Shown piece after piece: positions 57,801 through 64,000 of a stretch of DNA of 64,000 nt. Source of the DNA: Mesorhizobium shangrilense (lineage in GTDB: Bacteria; Pseudomonadota; Alphaproteobacteria; Rhizobiales; Rhizobiaceae); contig NZ_JBEWSZ010000006.1 in NCBI RefSeq assembly GCF_040537815.1, forward strand, positions 1 to 64,000, given 5' to 3'. The notes under the pieces are model-generated. The model did no database searches. It was not told where the DNA came from and worked only from the letters and a program-made list of their open reading frames with translations. The position numbers and the translations under genes are program-made. The first letter of the stretch is position 1, and every line of letters begins with the position of its first letter.

Positions 57801-58703
57801 TCAGACCTTTTCGACTTCTGGCCGGCCCAGAATGCCGGAAGGCAGGAAGATCAGCACGATCGCCAGGATCGAGAAGGCGGCCACGTCCTTGTAGTCGATC
57901 GAGAAATAGGCCGACCACAGGCTCTCGATGAGCCCGATCATCAGTCCGCCGAGCACCGCACCCGGCAACGAGCCGATGCCGCCGAGCACCGCCGCGGTGA
58001 ATGCCTTCACGCCTGGTGTGAAGCCGTCCGAGAAGGCGATGACACCGTAGTACATCAGGAACAGCGTCCCGGCGACGGCGGCAAGCGAAGCTCCCATGAT
58101 GAAGGTGATCGAGATGGTGCGGTCAACGTCGATGCCGAGCAATGCCGCCATCTTGCGGTCCTGTTCGCAGGCGCGCTGCGCGCGGCCAAGCGAGGTCCTG
58201 TTGACCAGGTACCAGAACAGCGCCAGCAGCAGCGCGGTGACGATGACGATGATGATCTGCTTCAGCGACACGCTGATGCCTTCGATGTTGTAGACCGTGC
58301 TGACCATCGGCGGGATCGGCTTGTTGCGCGGCCCCTGCGTCACCTGGACGAAGTTGGACAGCGCGATCGACATGCCGATGGCGGTGATCAGCGGCGCCAG
58401 CCGGAACGAACCGCGCAGCGGCCGATACGCCACCTTTTCGATCGTCCAGTTGTAGAGGCTGGTGAGCAGCATCGCCACGATCATCATGACCAGCAGCGCG
58501 ATGACCACGGGCACCGAATAGAACAGAGCGCCGAGGATGAGGAAAACGATCAGCGCCGTGAAGGCGCCCACCATGAAAATGTCGCCGTGGGCGAAATTGA
58601 TCATGCCGATGATGCCGTAGACCATCGTATAGCCGATCGCGATCAGGCCATAGATCGACCCCAGCGTCAGCCCGTTGATAAGCTGCTGGACAAAATACTG
58701 CAT
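57801..58703 (-). CDS. livH: Branched-chain amino acid ABC transporter permease LivH
   Basis: 300 residues, eight membrane helices. MQYFVQQLINGLTLGSIYGLIAIGYTMVYGIIGMINFAHGDIFMVGAF is the LivH start; the cytoplasmic loop GRAQRACEQDRKMAALLGIDVDRTI contains the ATPase-contact helix. Start 58703 is chosen by family; the open frame continues 34 codons upstream. First gene of the liv operon. Confidence 0.95.
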   Translation of the reverse strand: MQYFVQQLINGLTLGSIYGLIAIGYTMVYGIIGMINFAHGDIFMVGAFTALIVFLILGALFYSVPVVIALLVMMIVAMLLTSLYNWTIEKVAYRPLRGSFRLAPLITAIGMSIALSNFVQVTQGPRNKPIPPMVSTVYNIEGISVSLKQIIIVIVTALLLALFWYLVNRTSLGRAQRACEQDRKMAALLGIDVDRTISITFIMGASLAAVAGTLFLMYYGVIAFSDGFTPGVKAFTAAVLGGIGSLPGAVLGGLMIGLIESLWSAYFSIDYKDVAAFSILAIVLIFLPSGILGRPEVEKV

Positions 58704-59039
58704 GTGTACGTTGCTCCCCTGGAATGTCGCCCATGCAGACGCATTCCTTTTCGTATTTCCCCTAGTCGTAAAGTTTCGAGCCCGGATTGCAACGTGATTT
58801 TTCAATCGTCATGCGTGTTGTGTCGGCACGCCTTCGAATTGCCCGTTTTCTCATATCCGGCCTCTGGACTATCGCGGACCCTACCATTGGCATAACGCAA
58901 TGTCTTTGATTAATCGACCGCATCATGCGCGCCATTTCGAAGAAATCGCTGTCAAAAGAATTTGATGAGACGGATCGTTGCGTCTCGGTCCATGGTTCGG
59001 TTTTTGCGCCGCATTGACCTCAGGCGACTTCGTGCCCTC
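58704..59039. other. livH upstream region, no gene
   Basis: About 335 bases between the hydroxyproline epimerase stop and livH. No gene is supported. It should hold the livH promoter. No terminator for the catabolic genes is obvious, so read-through into livH is possible. Confidence 0.4.
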
Positions 59040-60041
59040 CTACTTGACCACAAAACCGTGCGCGAACGGATCACGGTCGTCGATGAAGATGGTGTTCAAT
59101 CCCGTCATGCGCGCCCAGCCGCCGATCGATGGAATGATAGCCGGCTTGCCGGCAACCGCGACCTCCTTTTCGACCCTGCCCTTGAACAGCGAGCCGATGA
59201 TGGACTCATGGATGAAGTCGTCGCCGGTCTTGAGCTTGCCCTTGGCGTGAAGCTGCGCCATCCGCGCCGAGGTGCCGGTGCCGCATGGCGAGCGGTCGAT
59301 CGCCTTGTCACCATAGAAGACGGCATTGCGCGCATCGGCTTCGGCGTGCGTCGGCTTGCCGGTCCACAGCATGTGCGACAGCCGGTTGATGCCGGGGTTT
59401 TCCGGATGCACGAAAGCGTACTTTTCATTGAGCCGCTGCCGCACCACCGGACTCCAGGCGATCAAGTCGCCGGCCGAATGATCGGCCATGTCGCGATAGT
59501 TCTCCTGCGGCTCGACGATGGCGTAGAAATTGCCGCCATAGGCGACATCGACGCTGATCTCGCCGAGCCCTGGGCATTCCACCGTCAGACCCTCGGCGTA
59601 GAGGAAGGATGGCACATTGGTGATGCGCACTTCCTCGACATAGTCGCCGATCTGTTTGTATTCCGCGATGACCAGGCCGGCCGGCGTATCGAGCCTCAGC
59701 ATGCCCGGCGTCTTCGGCTTGATCAGCCCGTGCTCGATAGCCATCGTCACCGTGCCGATGGTGCCATGACCGCACATCGGCAAGCAGCCCGACGTCTCGA
59801 TGAACAGGATGGCGATGTCGCAATCCTCACGCGTCGGCGGATAGAGGATCGAGCCGGACATGACATCATGGCCGCGCGGCTCGAACATCAGGCCGGTACG
59901 GATCCAGTCATATTCGGCGAGGAAATGCGCACGCCGCTCCATCATGGTCGCTCCCTGGAGCAGCGGGCCGCCACCGGCGACCAGCCGCACCGGATTGCCG
60001 CAGGTGTGGCCGTCTATGCAGAAGAAGGATTTCTTGGCCAT
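59040..60041 (-). CDS. 4-hydroxyproline 2-epimerase
   Basis: Proline-racemase fold, 333 residues. Both catalytic cysteines are present, Cys90 in MCGHGTIG and Cys253 in SPCGTGTSA; this is the true epimerase form, since dehydratase relatives have Thr in the second position. It interconverts trans-4-hydroxy-L-proline and cis-4-hydroxy-D-proline. Start 60041 has GGGAGCC upstream. It is followed upstream by a D-amino-acid dehydrogenase and a DapA-family gene, giving the complete degradation set. Confidence 0.92.
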   Translation of the reverse strand: MAKKSFFCIDGHTCGNPVRLVAGGGPLLQGATMMERRAHFLAEYDWIRTGLMFEPRGHDVMSGSILYPPTREDCDIAILFIETSGCLPMCGHGTIGTVTMAIEHGLIKPKTPGMLRLDTPAGLVIAEYKQIGDYVEEVRITNVPSFLYAEGLTVECPGLGEISVDVAYGGNFYAIVEPQENYRDMADHSAGDLIAWSPVVRQRLNEKYAFVHPENPGINRLSHMLWTGKPTHAEADARNAVFYGDKAIDRSPCGTGTSARMAQLHAKGKLKTGDDFIHESIIGSLFKGRVEKEVAVAGKPAIIPSIGGWARMTGLNTIFIDDRDPFAHGFVVK

Positions 60042-60055
60042 GACGGCTCCCGGAT

Positions 60056-61306
60056 TCAAAAACGTTGCGGACTGAAGGGCATGAGATCGATCGGCGGAGC
60101 CTGCTCCAGAACGAGGTCACGGATCAAGCGTCCCGTGGCGGCCGACTGGGTCAGGCCGAGATGGCCATGGCCGAAGGCATGGATCACCGACGGGTTCGCC
60201 CGCGCCCGCCCGATGACGGGAAGTGAATCCGGCAGCGAGGGCCGGAAGCCCATCCATTCGCGGCCACCGGCCGGATCGAGCCCCGGCAGAAATTTCTGCG
60301 CCTTCTGCAGCAGAGCCTTCGATCGGGCATAGTTCGGCGGTCTGTCGATGCCGCCGAGTTCGACGGCACCGCCGACACGCAAGCCTGTTTCCAGCGGCGT
60401 GACGACGAAGCCATGCCCGGAAAAGATCAGCTGCCGCTTCACGTCGAAGGCATCCTTCGGCAGCGTCGTGTTGTAGCCGCGCTCGGTTTCGAGCGGAATG
60501 CGATCGCCGAGGTCTTTCGCCAGCAGATGCGACCACGCTCCGGCGGCGATGACGAGATGCCTCGCCTGCCGCGTGGCGCCGTCGGCGAAGTGCAGCGTGA
60601 CGCCGGCCGGTCCTGTTTCGACACGTTCGATCCGTGCCTTTTCAAAGCGGGCGCCCTTCTGTTGCGCATAGGCCCAGATGGCCTTTCCGAGCAGCTTGGG
60701 GTCGGCCACGGTCTTCCACGCCGGCACGAAGGTGCCCTTGACGAAGCGTGGCGACAGACCAGGCTGAAGGGCAGCAAGCTCGTTGCCTTCGACATGGCGG
60801 AAGCCGATGTCAAAACGCTGCCTGGCGGCCCAGCCCGGCAATGAGGCACGGAACTCCGCCGCGCTCTCGTAGAGTTCGAGCGAACCGTCCTCGCGCAGCA
60901 TGGCACGCGTGCCGGAACGCTGCATCAATCCAGCCCATTCGCTTTCGGCAAGCCCCATCATCGCCACTTGCGCGGCGAGGCTGGCCTCGTAACGATCACT
61001 GCGCCCGGCGCGCCAGAAACGGATCAGCCATGGCAGGAGTTTTGGCAGGTAGGAGGGAGGAATGCTGAGCGGCCCCAGCGGATCGGCGAGCCACTTCGGC
61101 AGATTCTTGATCATGCCTTTTTGCGCCAGTGGCAGCACGTCGGAAAAGGCGAAGGCAGCGGCATTGCCGGAGCTCGTTTCCTCGCAGATGCCGGTACGGT
61201 CGAAGACCGTGACGCCGCGTCCCGCCTCGGCAAGATAGGCGGCGGCGCAGATGCCGATGATGCCGCCACCGACAATGGCGATTTCAATTGCAGCATCGTT
61301 GTTCAT
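60056..61306 (-). CDS. D-amino-acid (D-hydroxyproline) dehydrogenase, FAD-dependent
   Basis: 416 residues of the DadA type. The N-terminal FAD-binding motif is AIVGGGIIGICAAAYLAEAGRGVTVFDR (about 9-36). The C-terminal GFRPSLPDSLPVIGRA and AFGHGHLGLTQSAATGRLIRDLV are typical of D-amino-acid dehydrogenases. With the epimerase beside it, cis-4-hydroxy-D-proline is the likely substrate, giving pyrroline-4-hydroxy-2-carboxylate. It lies 14 bases before the epimerase gene. General D-amino-acid use remains possible. Confidence 0.85.
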   Translation of the reverse strand: MNNDAAIEIAIVGGGIIGICAAAYLAEAGRGVTVFDRTGICEETSSGNAAAFAFSDVLPLAQKGMIKNLPKWLADPLGPLSIPPSYLPKLLPWLIRFWRAGRSDRYEASLAAQVAMMGLAESEWAGLMQRSGTRAMLREDGSLELYESAAEFRASLPGWAARQRFDIGFRHVEGNELAALQPGLSPRFVKGTFVPAWKTVADPKLLGKAIWAYAQQKGARFEKARIERVETGPAGVTLHFADGATRQARHLVIAAGAWSHLLAKDLGDRIPLETERGYNTTLPKDAFDVKRQLIFSGHGFVVTPLETGLRVGGAVELGGIDRPPNYARSKALLQKAQKFLPGLDPAGGREWMGFRPSLPDSLPVIGRARANPSVIHAFGHGHLGLTQSAATGRLIRDLVLEQAPPIDLMPFSPQRF

Positions 61307-61361
61307 GGCTGCGGGCCGTACTGCATGTGCCAATCCCCGCCTCGCTCCACTCTACGATCGG

Positions 61362-61481
61362 CCCCCTCAGCCGACCCTTCGGGCCACCTCCTCCCCGCCG
61401 GGGAGAAGAGACTGGCACCGGCCTTGGCGACCTCTTCTCCCGTCGGGGAGAAGGTGGCCGCGGAGCGGCCGGATGAGGGGG
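61362..61481. repeat. RIME-like palindromic repeat element
   Basis: About 120 bases. CCCCCTCAGCCG at the left and CGGATGAGGGGG at the right; inside are GCCACCTCCTCCCC and GGGGAGAAGGTGGCC, and a central GGGGAGAAGAG with CTCTTCTCCC. The nested inverted repeats match the rhizobial intergenic mosaic elements (RIME type). It separates the dehydrogenase and deaminase genes of the hydroxyproline set. Confidence 0.85.
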
Positions 61482-61513
61482 ACCGCGACGTTGCCATTTT
61501 TAGAACACTGGCC

Positions 61514-62407
61514 TCAAAACTGCGGCAGTGTCGGCCGTACCGCCAGCGCATCCTTGATGATCTTTTCGGCCGCCTTGCGGCGTTCGCCCGACAGCGGCTG
61601 GCGCGGCATGCGGACGCGGTCGTTGGTGTTGATCGCAAAGACTTCCGCGAGCTTGATGTTCTGCACCAGATAGGTCGACACGTCGAGATCGAGCAGTGGG
61701 CGGAACCAGCGGTAGATGGCAAGCGCCTCTTCGCGGCGGCCCTGCTTCATCAGTTGGTAGATGGCGACCGTCTCGCGGGGAAACGCAGTGACCAGGCCGG
61801 CCACCCAGCCGATGGCGCCGACCGACAGCGCCTCGAAGGCGAGATTGTCGACGCCGGTGAACAGGTCGTAGCGGCTGCCCAGCCGATTGATGATCTCGGT
61901 CGAGCGGCGGATGTCGTCGGAGGATTCCTTGATGGCGACGAAACGCTTGTCCGATGCCAGTTCCTCCATCTGGTCGACGGTGACGTCGACGCGGTAGGCG
62001 AGACGGTTGGAGTAGATCATCACCGGCAGGTCGCCGGCCTGCGCGACGGCGCGAAGTGCCGCGACCGTCTCTTCCGCATTGGTGTGGTAGATCGGGCTCG
62101 GCACGACCATCAGGCCGTTGGCGCCTTCCTTGGCGGCGCGGCGCGCGATCGCTGCCGCCTCGCGGGTGCCGGCCTCGTTCACCGTCAGCAGGACCGGCTT
62201 CTTGCCAGCGATCTTCTGTGCGGTCTTCAGCACCTCGATCTTCTCGTCGGCCGACAGCATCGGCCCTTCGCCGAGCGACCCGCAGACGATGATGCCGTCG
62301 CAGCCGGCCTCCATCTGCAGCGCGAAACAGCGCTCCATCTCGGCATGGTCGAGGCGGTCATCCTCGGTGAATTTGGTCGTGACGGCGGGGAAAACTCCGG
62401 TCCACAT
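61514..62407 (-). CDS. DapA-family lyase, probable pyrroline-4-hydroxy-2-carboxylate deaminase
   Basis: 297 residues, TIM barrel of the DHDPS/NAL family. Schiff-base Lys160 in FVAIKESS, Tyr132 in PVMIYSNR, and the family GSLGEG (43-48). In hydroxyproline catabolism a DapA relative deaminates pyrroline-4-hydroxy-2-carboxylate to 2-oxoglutarate semialdehyde. The neighbours support that role over lysine biosynthesis. Start 62407 (MWTGVF) has GGAG at the right distance. First gene of the set, divergent from a GntR regulator. Confidence 0.85.
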   Translation of the reverse strand: MWTGVFPAVTTKFTEDDRLDHAEMERCFALQMEAGCDGIIVCGSLGEGPMLSADEKIEVLKTAQKIAGKKPVLLTVNEAGTREAAAIARRAAKEGANGLMVVPSPIYHTNAEETVAALRAVAQAGDLPVMIYSNRLAYRVDVTVDQMEELASDKRFVAIKESSDDIRRSTEIINRLGSRYDLFTGVDNLAFEALSVGAIGWVAGLVTAFPRETVAIYQLMKQGRREEALAIYRWFRPLLDLDVSTYLVQNIKLAEVFAINTNDRVRMPRQPLSGERRKAAEKIIKDALAVRPTLPQF

Positions 62408-62421
62408 GATCATTGCTCCAT

Positions 62422-62433
62422 CTGATATATCAG
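62422..62433. promoter_or_regulatory. Operator candidate, deaminase side
   Basis: CTGATATATCAG is a perfect 12-base palindrome 15 bases upstream of the deaminase gene. Its TGATAT/ATATCA half-sites recur in the palindrome beside the GntR gene. Confidence 0.6.
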
Positions 62434-62477
62434 CCGTATATCTGTTAAGAAACGCGCTGTCAATGCGGAATCTCTTA

Positions 62478-62498
62478 TGATATACCCTAGATATATCA
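62478..62498. promoter_or_regulatory. Operator candidate, GntR side
   Basis: TGATATA (62478-62484) and TATATCA (62492-62498) with a 7-base spacer, a perfect inverted repeat. It is directly upstream of the GntR ribosome site and shares half-sites with the palindrome at 62422. Confidence 0.6.
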
Positions 62499-62509
62499 GG
62501 AGAGCGCCT

Positions 62510-63169
62510 TTGATATCCATGGAACCAGGCATGACATCCGAGCCGGCTGCGGCCAGGGCCTATCGCGTGCTCGAGCATATGATCGTCACATTGGAACTAG
62601 CGCCAGCGAGCTTTGTCACCGAAGGCGCGCTCATCGAAAAGCTGGCGCTCGGCCGCACACCGGTACGTGAGGCGATCCAGCGGCTGGCCTGGGAAGGGCT
62701 GCTCGACGTGCGCCCGCGCGCCGGCATCGCGATCGCTCCGCTGCATCCCGGAGACTGGCTGCGCGTGCTCGACGCACGCCGCGGCGTCGAGGTGGTGCTG
62801 GCCCGCTCGGCCGCGCGCTTCGTCACCCGCGAGGCCGCCGACCTGTTTCATGAGGCCGCACTTGCCATGCAGAAGGCGGTCATTTCCGGCAATGTGCTTG
62901 CCTTCATCCATGCCGACAAGGCGCTCGACGACGCCTTGGCGCTGGCCGCCGACAACCCCTTCGCGGCGCGGCTGGCCGCCCCGCTGCAAACCCACAGCCG
63001 GCGTTTCTGGTTTCGCTACAAGGCCGATACCGGCCTGGCCGAGTCGGCCGAGCACCATGTCGCGCTGATCCGCTCGATCCTCGACGGCGACGAAGAGGCC
63101 GCGGCCAAGGATGCCAAGCGACTGATGGCGCTGCTGCGGGGCCACGCCGAAGTGGCTGCCACGCGTTAA
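62510..63169 (+). CDS. GntR-family regulator (FCD subfamily) of the hydroxyproline genes
   Basis: About 219 residues. Winged helix: YRVLEHMIVTLELAPASFVTEGALIEKLALGRTPVREAIQRLAWEGLLDVRPRAGIAIAPL. An FCD ligand domain follows, with HADKALDDALALAADN and a metal-binding-type HHVALIRSI. The TTG at 62510 has AGGAG at good spacing; ATG 62519 is the alternative. It faces the deaminase gene with two related palindromes between, so it probably represses the catabolic genes until substrate is present. Confidence 0.85.
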   Translation: MISMEPGMTSEPAAARAYRVLEHMIVTLELAPASFVTEGALIEKLALGRTPVREAIQRLAWEGLLDVRPRAGIAIAPLHPGDWLRVLDARRGVEVVLARSAARFVTREAADLFHEAALAMQKAVISGNVLAFIHADKALDDALALAADNPFAARLAAPLQTHSRRFWFRYKADTGLAESAEHHVALIRSILDGDEEAAAKDAKRLMALLRGHAEVAATR

Positions 63170-63178
63170 TCAGACAGC

Positions 63179-63496
63179 TTAGGGCCCGTGTGCCGCTGCG
63201 GCGACGGCCAGGGTGTTTTCCCATCCGTCACCGGTCGCAAGAATGCAGCTCCGGTCCTTCACGCCGGTTATCAGCATGGTCCACGTGCCGCTCGCCGAGA
63301 CATAGATTTCTATGACGGCTTTTTGCCCGACCACTCCGTAACCGATCTGCTTTTGCTGGAAGGCCTGCGCCAGCCCCGCGACAAGATCGCTGTGGGCGCC
63401 GCAGACGAGTTGTGCCTGCACGGGTGAAGCCGCCAGCGCCATGGCGGCGCCGATCGCGGCTATCCTGATCCATCGAAATGAAAATATGCGTGCCAT
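63179..63496 (-). CDS. Small secreted protein, copy A of a tandem pair
   Basis: 105 residues, with an excellent AAAGGAGGTG ribosome site. Signal peptide (about 1-29, ending VQAQ), then a compact domain with Cys32 and a second Cys in the C-terminal third. IEIYVSASGTWTMLITGVKDRSCILATGDGWENT is shared in pattern with the next gene. The gene ends 9 bases after the GntR stop, convergent. I cannot name a family. Confidence 0.72.
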   Translation of the reverse strand: MARIFSFRWIRIAAIGAAMALAASPVQAQLVCGAHSDLVAGLAQAFQQKQIGYGVVGQKAVIEIYVSASGTWTMLITGVKDRSCILATGDGWENTLAVAAAAHGP

Positions 63497-63547
63497 TTGG
63501 CACCTCCTTTGCCTTTGCGTTCCGGCAAGGGAGGCACATCGATGGCC

Positions 63548-63925
63548 TCAATGTGCCGGAACGCTCCAGGCCGGGTTCGACGTCTTCATCACGTCACTCC
63601 TTCTGGTTTCCGGTCTGTCGTCAGGGAGCGCGTTCTCGTACTCCTGGATTCGATATGGTGAGGTCCCGATCTGAAAACAAGCGCCCGTTCGAACGCTGAC
63701 ATTTCGTGAGAGGTTGGCTGGCTCAGGCCCAGGCATCGCCGCTGCCGTCATTGCACTGTCCCAACCCTCACCTGCCGATATCACGCAGCTTTGACCTGCT
63801 GTGTCGGTGGCGAGGATAGTCCATGTACCCTTCTTCGAAACGAAGATTTCAAGAATGATATTCGGATTGACCACACCCAGCGCGGCAGCGCTTTCGTGAA
63901 ACTCGTCGCCGAGCGCCTTGATCAT
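63548..63925 (-). pseudogene. Related protein, copy B, signal peptide missing
   Basis: 125 residues from the first Met. The core LEIFVSKKGTWTILATDTAGQSCVISAGEGWDS aligns with copy A. The frame just upstream encodes C-A-A-H-A-A, matching the Cys-containing start of the mature copy A, but is preceded by a TGA (63944-63946), and no signal peptide can be read there. The C terminus also runs about 50 residues past the end of copy A. It is therefore probably a decayed or rearranged copy. Confidence 0.55.
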
Positions 63926-63931
63926 AGCGGC

Positions 63932-64000
63932 ATGCGCAGCGCATCACGCTCTAGACTGGCGCCCGGAAGCCATGTCACCGAAGGATCGCTGATCGACAGG
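63932..64000 (+). pseudogene. Fragment resembling a GntR-family N terminus, cut by window edge
   Basis: From the ATG at 63932 the frame reads MRSASRSRLAPGSHVTEGSL, then I, D, R to the window end. It matches LAPASFVTEGALIEK in the GntR gene at 62510. The codons before LAPG do not match the expected first helix, though a frame shift of one base would give I-T-L before it. So the 5' end looks broken or replaced, next to copy B. The window ends before the rest can be judged. Confidence 0.4.

Overview
The window is about 64 kb of GC-rich chromosome from a rhizobial alphaproteobacterium, most probably Mesorhizobium or a close relative. This rests on gene content and order: tolQRAB-pal-cpoB-tilS-ftsH, ruvCAB, an RcdA-like and a GapR-like protein, 6S RNA upstream of the 5-formyltetrahydrofolate cyclo-ligase gene, and pyruvate carboxylase. 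It also rests on palindromic intergenic repeats of the rhizobial type (a RIME-like element and several shorter families). Species assignment is inference. I see no phage, insertion sequence, CRISPR array, rRNA or tRNA.

Left part (1-16.4 kb): a long minus-strand cell-envelope and housekeeping block runs ybgC, tolQ, tolR, tolA, tolB, pal, cpoB, tilS, ftsH. Terminators follow pal and ftsH. A secreted GH5 glycosidase and a Tat-exported metallophosphoesterase separate it from ruvC-[vapB-vapC]-ruvA-ruvB, where a complete VapBC-type toxin-antitoxin pair sits inside the Holliday-junction operon. An RcdA-like gene lies upstream of ruvC.

Middle (16.4-48.5 kb): mostly independent short transcription units. 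These include small membrane proteins, a frameshifted TauE/SafE exporter, an AsnC/Lrp regulator divergent from an EamA exporter, thiE-like and SEL1 genes, efp, an inositol-monophosphatase gene, a hemolysin III homologue, and a non-flagellar MotA/OmpA-like pair. Further on come an M32 carboxypeptidase, a TetR/SDR pair with matching operators, an ABC exporter, rpmE, a TetR/NmrA/DUF1772 cluster, yebC with a SelW-like gene, an ArsR/SRPBCC/VOC cluster with a perfect operator, terC, a YmdB-type phosphodiesterase, fau with 6S RNA, a MoxR ATPase and its vWA partner separated by an MFS/LysR pair, msrB, and a GapR-like gene.

Right part (48.6-64 kb): pyruvate carboxylase, then a branched-chain amino-acid-type ABC transporter (livHMGF, DUF6867-like, livK) whose LivG carries an unusual C-terminal helix-hairpin-helix extension. 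Next comes a trans-4-hydroxyproline catabolic set (epimerase, D-amino-acid dehydrogenase, DapA-family deaminase) with a divergent GntR regulator and two palindromes between them. The transporter and catabolic genes lie in the same direction and may cooperate (inference). The right edge holds two related small proteins, the second lacking its signal peptide, next to a broken start of another GntR-like gene.
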